Positions 1 through 12,300 of a DNA stretch of 64,000 nt are shown piece by piece. The stretch is taken from contig NC_069662.1 of the NCBI RefSeq assembly GCF_027244095.1, positions 16,332,501 through 16,396,500 of the forward strand. The letters run 5' to 3'. Both the position numbers and the translations under genes were made by a program. Numbering within the stretch: position 1 is the stretch's first letter; each line of letters begins with the position of its first letter. Origin of the DNA: Hemicordylus capensis (lineage: Eukaryota; Chordata; Lepidosauria; Squamata; Cordylidae). A model generated the notes under the pieces. It was not told where the DNA came from and did no database searches. It saw only the letters and a list, made by a program, of their open reading frames with translations.

Positions 1-118
1 TCAAATAAGATAACTAGTAATATAGAGGCACGATACCAGATATCTCTGGTTGTCTCCATTCCTCAGCTTGCTTGCTAGCAGGAGGAGCTGCATCTTACCT
101 TCTTGTGGTTCCCCACAG

Positions 119-3100
119 GGTGTGGATCCTGCTAATTGTGGGGGTCAGTATTGCATGGATCCCAGTGGTGCAAGCTGCCCAGGGCGGGCAACTCTTTGAC
201 TACATCCAATCCATCAGCAGTTATTTGGCCCCACCCATTGCCGCCATCTTTCTTCTTGGTGTCTTTGTCAAAAGGGTAAATGAGCAGGTGAGTGAGTTCA
301 AAAACAAGTTGTGTACACACACACACACACACACACACAGAGAGACATACACACACCCCTCCAATTGCATAAGAGTCAGTGGAGGGGAAACCAGGTGCCG
401 ACGCAGGAGAAATTTAAGAGATGGTCAGAAGCTGTTTCACAAAATGGGACCCAAGTATCCGGGAGATGGGAAAATGTGGGTTTGGAATACCTGCAGATGT
501 TGGGACCAAGAAGATAATCATACTAAGCTTCAGGAGCTCTCCATAAAGTATATAATTCATACTAATATAAATATTAAACATTAAATATGACAAATAATAT
601 AAATATTTGTTGTATTCGTATATAATTTGTCGTATTCAAAAAAACCTTTTAAAATCCAAAATAAAATTATGGGAAATACATACAACTTAACATAACCAGC
701 CACCTACTGGCACAGCAGGGAAATTACTTGATTAGCAAGTCAGAGGCTGCCAGTTCAAATCCCCACTGGTATGTATCCCAGACTATGGGAAGACTATATA
801 GGAAGATGCTGAAAGGCATCATCTCAGACTGCGCAGGACATAGCAATGGTAAACCCCTTCTGTATTCTACCAAAGACAACCAGAGGGCTCTGTGGGCGCC
901 AGGAGTCAACAGCACACTTTATCTTTACTATAACCCAGCACCGGGGATGGGGATTGAATTGTACTTAACTTGCAGCAAATAGTCACTTCGGGTTTATCTG
1001 TGGATTTTCAGCAGGAAAATAGTGTGAGGGGAAGGAGTTACCCTACCTTGCCACTGTGGTCCTGATGGATTTCTCCCCTCAAAAGTCAAATATGTGGAGA
1101 GAAAGGAATTCAAGGAACTAAGATCCTGTTCCCACTCTGCTCAGCAACTCATCCTCCACTTCTCCCCCCCACCCCCTTCTCTCTCTCTGCAGGGTGCATT
1201 CTGGGGACTGGTGGGGGGGCTAGCCATAGGCATGGCCCGGATGATCCCAGAATTCATTTACGGAACAGGCAGTTGCCTCTTCCCCAGCAGCTGCCCTCGG
1301 CTGATCTGTGGCATCCACTATCTGTACTTTGCCATTATCCTCTTTTTGGCCACGGCTGCTATTATGATGGCTGTCTCCCTCTGCACCTCACCTATCTCTG
1401 ACAAATATGTAAGTATGGAGGGAGGGAAGAATAATCAAAGTGAGCTGACCATTTAGTACCTTGGAGCAATAACCCCAACTGGGAGTTCTGCCATAAGCAT
1501 CTCACTTGAATGACTACTGCAGCTCCTCCTCTTTCACAACTCCATGTCAGTAAGTCTGCAATCTAGAGAAGCCCACTTTTATGGGGTCCTTCTATGGATC
1601 ATTTTCCATCACATGGGGCTCACAAACAAGAGAAGGCCCACTAGGTACCCATTTCCTCACCTCTTCTCCCACAGTACACCTGTAGCAGATTAAAGCCTTT
1701 GTCTCAGAGCAAGCTCATGTGAGGGAAAGAAATGCTGAATTATCCCTGCTGAGCTGCCTGGGTAGGCTTCTCCTAAAACTATCCTGTATTAGCGGTAAGT
1801 TCAAAAGGCTGCCACCAAGCACCCTAAAGCTTGCAGAGAGCCAGACCAGTGGACTGAGTGCTGTAATTCCAAGGCCCCTCTGTAATGGGGCAAATACAAA
1901 AACCTTCCACTTGTAAACTTACACGGGATGAGAAAAACTGTTAGCTGCTGAGCTTCTAAGGACATGTTTGCACCAGAGAACTCTCCCCTTTGCGGGCGCC
2001 CCTTTTCCTGAGTTAAAAACCAACTTGGAGAGGCTTGTACAAAGAAAAGACTTTTAAAAAACAGTTTTATTCAAATTCTGCAGACTGCTTCCATTTGAGG
2101 CTTTCTTAGACACAGTTAAGAATACTTAATAGATTACAAAAATAGGTTGTCTTAGGCTTGTTAAAATGTTTATAGAGTCTTTTGCAACGCTCTAGGTAGG
2201 ATGGGCGTAGGCGAGTGTTATTTCAACTACATTGCAGGTAACTATAGTAAAACAGTATCAGGAATATGTGCAACACACACACACACCAAGAAACAGAAAT
2301 TATAACACACAGTCTGACTAAACAAACTTTTACCTAGACTAAACTTCCCATTTCCTTGAACTCACCAAGCTCTGGAAGAGAATTCATACTTTCTGCAATC
2401 CTTTCTTTTAAGGATCTACAAAGTTATTCCATGAGAGAAACCTCCAAGCTGGCTTTGACCATGAGGGAACAAAACTCCATTGCCCCTCACTAAGCTTTTC
2501 CGCACACACCTCTCTCTAACAAAGACTGCCCTTCTTGTTCCCAGAATTCCCTGCAACCACTCTCTAGGTCCCACTCACCTGGTGTACTGATTGGTTGCCC
2601 TGGGGTTCGTCAGCATGTCAGTCAAGACAAGGGTTCACTCCCTGTTAACTCTTTAGAGGGAGGGGTGGCTGATCACTACACCACAAAAGTTTACATAGCC
2701 ACCCCCCACCCTCTGCCACTTCTCAACTCTGTTGGCCTGTCTTCTCATGAGTGTAACCTGTATGACCACTAAGGCTGTAGGCTGGAAAGGCCTATACAGC
2801 TTCCAATAGGGCACAGCCTTACCACAAGAGAACAGCTGGGAACTTGATGCATTCTTCTCAGGTGTATGGCTGGAGAAGGAGCTCCTGCATATAAATCAAC
2901 CCTGTTTTGCCACCACAGCTGCACCGCCTGGTGTTCAGCCTCAGGCACAGTAAGGAGGAGCGGGTAGATCTGGACACCGAGGAAGAGGAGATGGAGAAAC
3001 AGAGGGAAGCTGCACGGCAACAGCGTCAGGAAGAGGCAGAGGTGGCGGCAGCCAAGAATGGGAGGCTGGAGAACACATTGGAGGCAGAAGGTGAGGCAGC

Positions 3101-4233
3101 CACAGGTGTGGTGTTGGAGGGGTGGAGAGGCAGCAACTCCACATGGTGCCACCTCTGGACATCCTTGGTGTGGCCCCCAATGCCCCAGCTGTTACCAGGA
3201 GGCTTGGTTTTTCTTTGGGGCTGCCCTCTGCCATGGCCTCCTAACCATCTTCCCCACAGTTTGAAACCTGAGGAAGAGATAAGCAAGAGGTGCCCCCTAT
3301 TATGCATCTCCTGGCACTTCCAAGTCACAGCAGGAAATCGCAGGGGCCCAAGGCTGGTTGCCTAGTGACCAGGCACTTTTCTCCCTCCTGCCACTGGGGC
3401 AGATATAACCCAGTTGGGTAGCAACTGTTACCTGGCCCAGAGGTTCCCAACCTTGGGTCCCCTCCCTGGATGTTGTTGGACTACATCTCCCATTATCCCC
3501 AGCCACAGTGGCTGGGGATGATGGAAGTTGTAGTCCAACAACATCCGGGGAGGGGCCCCAAGGCTGGGAACCCCTCGGTTCGCTGTTAACATGCCAGCTG
3601 GCCCCCATAATCATAATAGGGTCAGATTCCTTTGGAGGTAAGCGCACGATGCCTTGGAGCCCAAAGATGCCTTGCAGCAGGAGCACCCTCTCTAATTAAG
3701 GAACAAGAGTTGACGAGGCTGTACACAGTGCATAACAACCGATGAGGCAGCTGCCTCAGGCGGGAGATTTTGAGGGCCCTTAAGGAACACCAAATTAACC
3801 ACCATTTAATTATACTCTGGATGGGGGTTATCTGATGTGTTTAAGCCTCAGATGCCCAGATATCTTAGAAGGGAGAGCTGGTCTTGTGGTAGCAAGCATG
3901 ACTTGTCCTCTTTGCTAAGCAGGGTCCACCCTGGCTGCATATGAATGGGAGACTACATGTGTGGGCCCTGACCACCAACTCTGTCTCTTGTCTTTTTGCA
4001 CCACAGATTTAAAAGCAGCGCCCTCCTATGGCTGGCTGAGCCAGTGCGTGAGTTGGTTCTGCGGGATAAGGACGGGAAGCCAAGAACAGCCCGAGCCCAG
4101 CCCCGAGGAGAAAGCCGAGGAGCTGAGACGCCTCACGGACATTGCAGAGCACCCCACCTGGAGACGCGTCGTCAACATAAACGCTGTCGTCATGATGGCC
4201 CTCGCAGTATTCCTGTGGGGCTACTATGCCTGA
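119..4233 (+). CDS. SLC5A2: SLC5A2 (SGLT2) C-terminal exons, 5' part outside window
   Basis: Sodium/glucose cotransporter of the SSF family, which in mammals reabsorbs glucose at the kidney proximal tubule apical membrane. Four coding exons are visible: 119-287, 1193-1408, 2919-3090 and 4007-4233 (TGA stop at 4231). All have AG acceptors, GT donors and matching phases. The first exon carries membrane segments of the late core; the second ends in a hydrophobic helix after the GTGSC and [14 protein letters not shown] stretch; the third starts with the diagnostic [14 protein letters not shown] of SGLT2 and continues into an acidic cytoplasmic loop; the last ends with the terminal helix [21 protein letters not shown]-like segment that closes the family. 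The loop between the last helices is longer and more Glu-rich than in human SGLT2. Orthology to SLC5A2 rather than other SLC5 members rests on this loop, on the C-terminus and on the RUSF1 neighbour. Roughly the N-terminal two thirds is missing because the window begins inside an intron. Confidence 0.95.
315..338 (+). repeat. CA microsatellite
   Basis: Uninterrupted CA run of about 12 units in an SLC5A2 intron. Confidence 0.9.
660..1090 (+). repeat. dispersed repeat, copy 1 (split by a SINE)
   Basis: The flanks of the SINE (about 660-698 and 931-1090) align with 4589-4760, sharing GGGAAATA, AACCCAGCAC and GAAAATAG-TGAGGGGAA segments. Family not identified. Confidence 0.65.
699..935 (+). repeat. 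Sauria-type tRNA SINE
   Basis: tRNA-like head with a B-box (GTTCAAATCCC), conserved body including GATGCTGAAAGGCATCATCT and a CACACTTTAT-CTTTA tail, as in Sauria SINEs. It sits inside another repeat whose uninterrupted copy is at 4589-4760. Confidence 0.8.
1972..2680 (-). mobile_element. candidate solo LTR fossil (ERV-type)
   Basis: On the minus strand the segment starts TGTAGTGATCAGCC and ends GGTGCAAACA, has an AATAAA and CCAAT-type box, and shows no coding sequence. Old and clearly decayed; no clean flanking duplication seen. Lies in an SLC5A2 intron. Confidence 0.35.
3438..3577. mobile_element. hAT-like foldback MITE
   Basis: Near-palindrome built from GTTGTTGGACTAC and its complement, with ends of the CAGAGGTTCCCAACCTTGGG type. 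Confidence 0.75.
3871..3963 (+). repeat. composite SINE, 5' part only
   Basis: tRNA-like start (GAGAGCTGGTCTTGTGGTAG) followed by a 5S rRNA-like block (TGCTAAGCAGGGTC...ATGGGAGACTAC); the rest of the element is absent. Confidence 0.7.
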
Positions 4234-4588
4234 GCGCCATCAATCCGGCACATCAGTAGGACTTCTAACCTCTGAACCTGTTCCATAAAGACATCTGGAC
4301 ATGCCACACACACACACACACCCTTCAGCCTCTGAGGATCAGCAGGAGCAAAAAGATGGAATCTGAGTTGGTAGGGACTTATGGACTCAAAGGTCATCTT
4401 GGCCCACCCACACCCACAAGCGAGGATCTTTCAAGCCCACTGAAAATCAACTTGTGCAATGCTGACCAGAGTGTGTGCATAAGCAGGTGCAAGATAAAAA
4501 GGTCCTCTTCTGAAGGCCTTCCTGAGGTCTCTTGTGTCCCACTTCACCCAGAATCATCACCCCATGTTAAGACACATCACAGATTCTA

Positions 4589-4760
4589 TGGGAAATAAAC
4601 ACAACCTAATGTAACCCAGCACTGGGATTCAAGCTGCATGTAATTTGCAGGAAACAGCCCCTTTAAGGGTATGTGTTGATTTTTGCTAGGAAAATAGCTT
4701 GAGGGGAAAGAGTCCCTGCCCCTCAGGACTGTGGTCCTCAGCAGGATCTCTCCACCTGTC
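4589..4760 (+). repeat. dispersed repeat, copy 2 (uninterrupted)
   Basis: Same family as the sequence flanking the SINE at 699-935. It shows the state before that SINE inserted. Confidence 0.65.
4594..4599 (+). other. candidate polyadenylation signal of SLC5A2
   Basis: AATAAA lies about 360 bases after the SLC5A2 stop codon. It falls inside a dispersed repeat (4589-4760), so it may be coincidental. Confidence 0.35.
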
Positions 4761-4973
4761 AGCTATTTTTCACTTCTGATGGTGAGCACATTTCTTAAAA
4801 GTACATCTAGGTGAACATCTCATTTAAACCTGTAGACTCAGCACCTAAAATGGTTTCAGTTCTGTTCATACGCATTCCAGTGGTTTGAGCAAGACATTCC
4901 ATCTGCACAACTGCTTATCTATATTGCCTCCCTTGTTATATGCAGTTGTCCAGACCCCATATATCTAGTTGTC

Positions 4974-5006
4974 CCAACCAACCAACCAACCAACCAACCA
5001 ACCACA
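4974..5006 (+). repeat. CCAA microsatellite
   Basis: About eight CCAA units. Confidence 0.9.
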
Positions 5007-5540
5007 CACACCCCACAATGCACTCCTCTGAGCATTTTCTCCAAGGCCACAAACCCCTCACAGCCCACCGCACTAGTGACCATCCAAAGTCAGGCTTTTG
5101 GAAAACAAAGAGATGGGGTGGGGGACAAAAAATAAACCCTACTCTGAAAAAATGTCTAATGCTTTTGTGTGTGCTGGATTGGAGGCAAAGGTAAGAAAAA
5201 ATGGTGTCCTTTGCTCTTGTCTTCTTATGCAAATACATGTGCACACACACACACACACACACTTCAGCTTCGGGGAATAATAATCTACATACATAAATAA
5301 TATCCAAAACCGGTTATAGTTCTGGCTGCCAAATTTCAATGCCATGATAGGTAACAATAAAGTAGCAGCTGACCCAGTGCAGACCATCTGCCCCTAGTTC
5401 TCGCCAGTTCTGCCACCGCCGCCTTCTCTCAGCCAGCCAGCTGCCACTTTCCAACATTCCTCTTCCTCTCCCGGCAGCTCCTTGTGAACTCTCATGAGAG
5501 ATGCCACACACGGGATTAGCCACGGGTATGCCTTAGAGAA

Positions 5541-5542
5541 TT

Positions 5543-5598
<56 letters not shown>

Positions 5599-5600
5599 GC
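5541..5600 (+). repeat. GATA microsatellite
   Basis: About 14 uninterrupted TAGA units downstream of RUSF1. Confidence 0.95.
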
Positions 5601-5856
5601 TTTAGGATTAGATGTGGATAATGAGGTTTTTACCCCTATGAGGAAATCAAAGGTTGCATATATAGATGGGAACAAGATTTCTTTGAAGGCAGAAACAAAC
5701 GGAGTCTAGGAGGGAAGGATCTCACAACAATTTATAACCTTTCATAAATGGGACATAGTATTTGGGAGGCAGGTCAAGTAATGGGGCTGGTTTGCCTGGC
5801 CTGGCCTGCCTATTTGACCAATACTGGCCTAGAGAATGAATGAATGAATGAATGAA

Positions 5857-6030
5857 TGTACATAGGAAGCTGCCATATACTGAGTCAGACTATACATCCA
5901 TCTAGCTCAGTATTGTCTTCACAGACTGGCAGAGGCTTCTCCAAGGTCACAGGCAGGAATTTCTCTCAGCCCTATCCTGGAGATGCCAGGGAGGGAACTT
6001 GGAACCTTCTGGTTGGAACAGACACACACC
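5857..6030 (-). repeat. composite SINE, 3' part
   Basis: Minus-strand tail of the family, from the TAGGAAGCTGCCATATACTG terminus through the GAGACTCCTGCC-type body; 5S block absent. Confidence 0.7.
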
Positions 6031-6132
6031 ATGCCTCAGCACAGCAAAAATACTAATATTTCACATTTCTCTAATGGGTTTCACCTCCTGCCCCGCAGCT
6101 TAAAGCACTTCATGTCAAACATATATAAAACA

Positions 6133-6138
6133 TTTATT
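6133..6138 (-). other. candidate polyadenylation signal of RUSF1
   Basis: AATAAA on the minus strand about 195 bases downstream of the RUSF1 stop codon, a normal distance for a short 3' UTR. Confidence 0.5.
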
Positions 6139-6331
6139 TTCATGATTTTAGCAAAAAGCAGTACTTCACGAAGGAGATAACCTGCCTGCTCCTTGCTTCC
6201 ATTTTGGCACTGAATCTTTGCCAATCCCACATGACGCAGTTATTTAGTTACTGGCATCACCAAAAGACCCGTGATCCTCTCCCTTCTAGGTTTCAGCAAG
6301 TCATGAACTTGGGACCAATTGTCTCTCATGA

Positions 6332-9300
6332 TCAAAGAATTTTCTTCTTGGGAACAGTCCAATCCAAACGCCACTCCTCAGGGCCTAGAAGATTCCGGTC
6401 TATTATCCATCCTGCTTCTGTCAGTCCTAGAAGGGAAAGAGAGAGATGTAGAACAAGGAAGCGATACTAATTTGTATAACTTGTTCAAGCAGCAGAATTC
6501 AGTAGTTCTCAGTGACACGCACGCAAGTCAGCATTTATATTTTCACCACATACCTGTCAGGAATTTCGGAAATATCCTGTTCAATAGCCGATGTATTTCA
6601 GAGACTGTAACCCAGTCTTTGTTACAAGGTCCTGGATGACAAAAACAACAACGATGATCGGAAATAGGAGTGATCTACCCCACAAAGATTTTGTGAGAAG
6701 GAACAAGACAAAAAAAACAACCCACCACATTGCACATCTATCAATATCTATCTGAATTATTTATCCTGAGCCTTTAAGATGCATTAGGCTACAAATGCAA
6801 ACAAAATAAACCAAGCGGTGGGCCAACTGGGCTGAGAGAATCTCACTGCAAACAAGCAGCTGCCTTATGCCAAGTCCGACTATCCAGTCCAGCACTCTCC
6901 AGCCTGGTTGACACATGCAGGGGGAAAGGTGGTAGAATAAACTGTGCCACTTCACACTGGAGGGGGAAGTGGAAGGGTCACTTTTTATAAAGTTATCCTC
7001 TACATTAAAAACTCCCTGTAAATTGAAAACCAGCACAGCATGTCAAGAACTAGGCTATGTCCTGTGGGCAAGAGCCTATGAGATCCAGAAGGCAGTTAAG
7101 TGAGATGAGGCAGATTGCAGCACCATGGAGAGCTCCGTGGGACAAGTTGATCCAATAGCGGTCAGTAGTAGGGATGCGCATGAACCTGTTTGGAGGCCCT
7201 TTTATGGTTCAAACAACTGGCGGTTTGAACCGGTTCGAATAACCAATGATTCATCCAGTTCGAAGGCAGTGGGGGTGCTCTTATCCCTCCCACCGGCACT
7301 GCACTTTCAAATGGTCCAGTGGGACACCAGCATACTGCCCAATGTGCACGGAAGTGCAATGCGCACGTGCCTGAGGTGCGCACACACACACACAGAGTAC
7401 TTCCAGCCACTTCTGGTCTGACAAGGAGACGGGGTGGAAGGGAGGTAAGCTGCCGCCCCGCCGGACCGTTTTAAAGTGCAGCACCGGTGGAGGAAATGCG
7501 GTGGGAGGGGTAAAAGCACCCCCCATCCGCCTCAGATCCTGAAATACCTCTGAATGCAAGCTACTTGGGCTCAGCCTCCTTGAGTGGAAAAGAGAAGCCT
7601 TGAAGGGGCTGCCTTCTGATGTCTGGCACTCCTCTGCTCTGTTTGATCCCACCTAGCTTGTCGCCAGTGCTGGCCTGGAGATACCAGGGAGTGCAATGGG
7701 GTGGGAGGGGCCATCTCTGAGGGTGTTGTTTTGGGAGACTCCACCAGAGCTCTTTCTTGTGCTGGCCCAATATCAAGGTCCAGGACTGGGTCTGGCATTG
7801 CTCCTGCTTTCGCAGGTCAGTTTAAGAGTTACTGCTCCTGGTGGGAGTCAGACTAGACTAGATTGAACTTTTATCCCTTATGAATCTTCTGTTTACAAGG
7901 TGTGTGGGTTTTTTTTAATTACATGGGGAGGATTCAAAGTGGTATCTCCCACCAGCAATTTGGAAGTGGTACAGTCCATTCTACCACCTCATTCTCTTGA
8001 CTGACCTAGACTATCTGTTTTGCCAACCACCCTCCAAAGACGTCTTTGCTAACTCTGCTACCCAAGATGCTTTAACTGAACTTTCAAAAGCATCTGCCCT
8101 TATCACAATCAGCTTGGGCTGCTTCCCTTCTTCCAGATTCACTTCCAGGTTCATCACCTTCATGCAGCTTATGTTGCAGATCCAGAAGAGACTCTCTTTC
8201 CACTAGGAATGCTGACACATCCGGACACAGCAGAGCCTCCAGGATGAGAGTGTGAGTACAGGCTTTAATCACATCCACACTGCCTGCCTGCCGGTGCAGG
8301 AGCACAGAAATAGTTCCTATGACGAGAGAAGAGACAAGGGAAAATGGTGCGGGAGAATCCTTAGATTTTACACACACTTTTTAAAATTAGCTTCAGCAAT
8401 CCTCCACTAGAATGGGGATTGGAACCTGGGTCTTCCCCAGTCCTAATCTACCAATCTGGCTCTCCCCATCTTTACAGTCATAAGGACTAGAAACTTGACT
8501 AAACTCTTTGCCAAGTAGCACAGAATACACAACCCTTTCTGTAAACTGTTTCTTTTTCTTGTTTTAGCCTCCAGCAACGCTGGAGAACCTCCCCCAGTAA
8601 GTGCCTCGATCCCCAGCTTCTTCTTGCCCCTGCCTTCTTCACATACTCACCAGCTGCTCGGTTGAAAAAGATCAAGTGGTTTGTAGAGTTTCCCTCAAGA
8701 GCTTTCTGGAAATCAGCAACACTGATGGGGATCAAAGGAGAAGTCATTAATGTCAAAAGTTAAAGGAGGAACTCCGCAATTTGGGAAGGGGTTCCGGAAT
8801 GCAACCTAAAAGGGTTCTGGATTTCCTAGAAGAATATTTTGAGCCAAGGAGATTTGTATGGGAAGAGGTAGAAATGAACCAGTTGGTAAAATGTATTTAA
8901 TAATTTGTGTTCAAAATTTTTGAAATGTCTTTCCAATTGGATTGTACAAAAGGTTATTCACAATTTTTTTTTAAACCTAAACAAGACATCCTGGCTGACA
9001 TACAGAGCAAGGATGGAGCAGGGCAGCAAGAGAGCAGCCTGACATAACTTCCCAATTAACTGCACTGGTGCAGCAGCACTTTTTGCCACCCTTCCGCAGG
9101 AAGCCCTCTTTGCCACCCGAAAATATGTCCCTGAGGGTACTGCAACCCTCTGGGACATATTTCAGCCTGCCCAGAAGGTTTCCTGGGGAAGTGGGCAGCC
9201 TTAAACTGCCCCTTCCCTGCTGTACTGGTGCAGTTGGTTGGGAAGCTGATAGTGACGTGGTGATGCTCTCACCACACTGGAGCATCCTTGCTCTGCATTT

Positions 9301-12300
9301 CAGTTGATGTTTTTAAAAAATATTTGTAATGGGTTTCCTCAACAGCAAGAAGGATAAGGAACTTCTAGTTGCTCTTTCTCACCTAGAAGCCACAGTATGA
9401 AGTGGAGCCCCCAGAGTCATACTGAGTTGCTGACGGAACCCTGCAAAAGAGACAAAGACAGGCTAATTTTTATTTTACATTTTTATTTATTTTACATTTA
9501 TATCCCACGCTTCCTCCAAGGAGCCCAGAGCGGTGTACTACATGCTTAAGTTTCTCCTCACAACAACCCTATGAAGTAGGTTAGGCTGAGAGAAAAGTGA
9601 CTGGCCCAGAGTCACCCAGCGAGTATCATGGTTGAATGGGGATTTGAACTCGGGTCTCCCTGGTCCTAGTCCAGCACTCTAGCCACTACACCATGCTGGC
9701 TATGGCACTGTTTAATAAAGAAGGATTCAGAAAGTACAGGCTGTGCTTGAATTGAGACCGGGCTCAGCCCTGGAACATATTTTCAGTGGAAAGCTCCACT
9801 CCAGGACATCCTAAGTAATAGCAGAGAGTACTTCTGAGCAACTACAGAGAGCTCACACACATCTGGAACAAGGAGGCAGACCTTTTAAGCCAGAGGACAT
9901 GGGCCAGTATCCCAGAAGAGCAAGGAGCTGTGTGATCCATCAGGGATGCTCACAATTGCCTGCTGATGGGGAGGGAGGCATTGCATTTTCCTCCACCCCA
10001 GGCCGCAAAATGTCTTGGACCACCTCTGGTTAGCAAATGGCCCCCTCTATCCCCAAGCATATATTGAAAGAAAAGGGCAGCATCAACCTTTTCAGCACTT
10101 TCTAACCTCTCCCTGCCCCTACAGCAAGGGTTCTCATGGTCTCTGGCCGCTGTGGCTGGGGATGATGGGAGCTGTAGTCCTGCAGCAAAAGGTGAGACAA
10201 GCAGCAAGGCCCCTCCGTTGGCCAGAGGAAGATCAATTGTCAAATGGCCCCTCCCCTTTGAGGGGCCAAACAAACAGCTGGTGACTTGAGGCTGGCAACC
10301 CTTGCTCTAGAGGAGAACAGTGACCTGGGAATGACCCAAGACAGATGGCAAAGATATGTGTAGCTGAAGTGCCCTGGGCTTCTTTATGTAGACAGGAGAA
10401 GTCCTCCTAGGACAAACAACGCAGGGGTGAGCCCTTAGAGGGTGTGTGTGTGTATGTATATATATATATATATCCCCCCGAAACAGAACAAAGATTTTCA
10501 AATTACATCAAATACACAGGAACAAAAAAAGAAGAAGATTCTCCAACAATGCACTTTGCAATCCACTTTCATCTGTACTCACTAGTTAATATTTACATAA
10601 AAGAAATGAGGACAACAATAAAAGCTCTAATAATAATACTACCTGTTCCTAATTGTCTAATTTGTTTGTTTGTTAGATTTATATCCTGCTATTTCCAACA
10701 GGCTCACAGTGGCTTACAGCATTTTTAAAAAATTAATAATCCTGTTTCAAAGGGGTTCATAATCTTTTTCTAAAAAAAAAAATTAAGTGGGGGGCGGGGG
10801 TGTCAGAGGGGAGGCCCCAGAAGGCACTTGGTCTTTCTCAGGCCGACCGAGGGGGCCTTGCCGCTTGCCTCACCTTCTGCTGCAGCCTAACGGTGGTGAT
10901 TTCTGACTTGTAGTTTATGACTTGTCAATATATTTTATAAATATCAGCATTATAAAGGCATACCTTACATCTTGGCAGAAGAGTATCAAATTAAATCTTT
11001 CAGGTCTTGAATATGGAAAGTTATTTCTATCTACAAGGCTGAGGAAGGGTAACCATTTCTCAAGAAAATTATCTCTATACGTCGAATTAACTGAACTTCT
11101 TATCATCACCATGAGGAGAGTCCCTCACCCGTGGAGAGTCTGGACTGTGCAAGCAAGCCCTTAGTTACCTGGCAACAGGGGCTCCTGAGGGTTGACAAGA
11201 GCAGGGTCTGGAACCTTCTCCCATCGCAAGAAGTGGCACAGGACGAGGCGCAGTCGTGCCCAGTTGAGGGTCTCCATGCAGATGGCCCGCACGGCCCGAT
11301 AGTTGGCATAGAGATGCAGGACCGTGAAGAGACCGTAGAGGGAGTAGGTGAGGCTGAAAGGCAAGGAGGCCAAGGAATCACAGAAGGCAAGGAGGCTGCC
11401 CAAACCCCTTTCTTCCGTGCTATCTTTGTAAATCTCTTGCTCCTTCCACAACCCACCTATATGCCCTATGTTAGACAGTGTCGTTCGTTAGTTCTTTTAT
11501 TGCAGCCGTAGGCCAAACAGAAACAAAAGTGACAATAACACAACCATTCAGAATTACAGTTAAAAGAGTAAATATAGATACATATACAGATAAACTAAAA
11601 CTAGCATAAAATCAAACCTATAAAAGATCATGGCGGGATGTCTGTCTCATTGCCCCATAAATAAATTTGGCTACCACTTGGGTGACTTCATCGTTAGTAT
11701 CAGCCAAGCAGTAGTTAAGATAGAAGGAATCAGGCCTACCAGGGAATTGCTCTAGTACTGGATACAGTAATTCACTCCTAGAATCATGATAGAGGGAGCA
11801 GTATAGAAGAGTATGAGTGACTGTTTCCAGGCTACCCTCCCCACATGGACATAACCCCGAAACAGGTTGTTCTTTAGAGAACTTCCTTTGGAACAAAGCC
11901 GAAGGTAGTACATTCAGCCTAGCCCTAGCAAAGGCTGACCTAAATTTAGCAAAATGAAGAGTGGTTAGATATCTAGCAGCCTGGTTCCCAGCTGGAAGCT
12001 AAATACCGAGATAGAAAGGGGAACAACATTTATTTCCAAGGTCAACTTGGCATTGGTACTCAATGTCCTTTAGGCGCTGAATGACAATAGCCTTCGCCTT
12101 TGCAAATCCCAGGGGGAAAATGTAAGAGGGAGAAAGCCCCATGCCCAACATTTTAATGGTGACAACAGACAACCATGGGTTAGGGAAGGTGTCTCTCCAT
12201 ATATATTGGACATTTGAGGGTCGCTGAGGGTCCAAACAGAGTTTAAGCCACTGTGTCAATGAGGCCTCCCAAGCTAAACAGGAGATCGGATAGGAACCGG

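Larger units (their letters stand above)
4234..6331. other. SLC5A2/RUSF1 tail-to-tail spacer
   Basis: Holds 3' untranslated sequence of both genes and repeats: a dispersed repeat copy (4589-4760), a CCAA microsatellite (about 4974-5006), a CA run (about 5239-5262), a GATA microsatellite (5541-5600), a GAAT run (about 5832-5857) and a SINE tail (5857-6030). No additional gene is recognised. Confidence 0.7.

Noticed and set aside
7561-7798. Minus-strand open frames of about 70-75 residues with a Pro-rich, gag-like look
   Set aside because: Short, not matched to any family, and inside an intron of RUSF1; too weak to call.
8084-8157. Extension of the RUSF1 exon past 8158
   Set aside because: The frame stays open, but a GTGATG donor at 8157 and the phase and alignment of the next exon (6554-6631) show that this part is intron.
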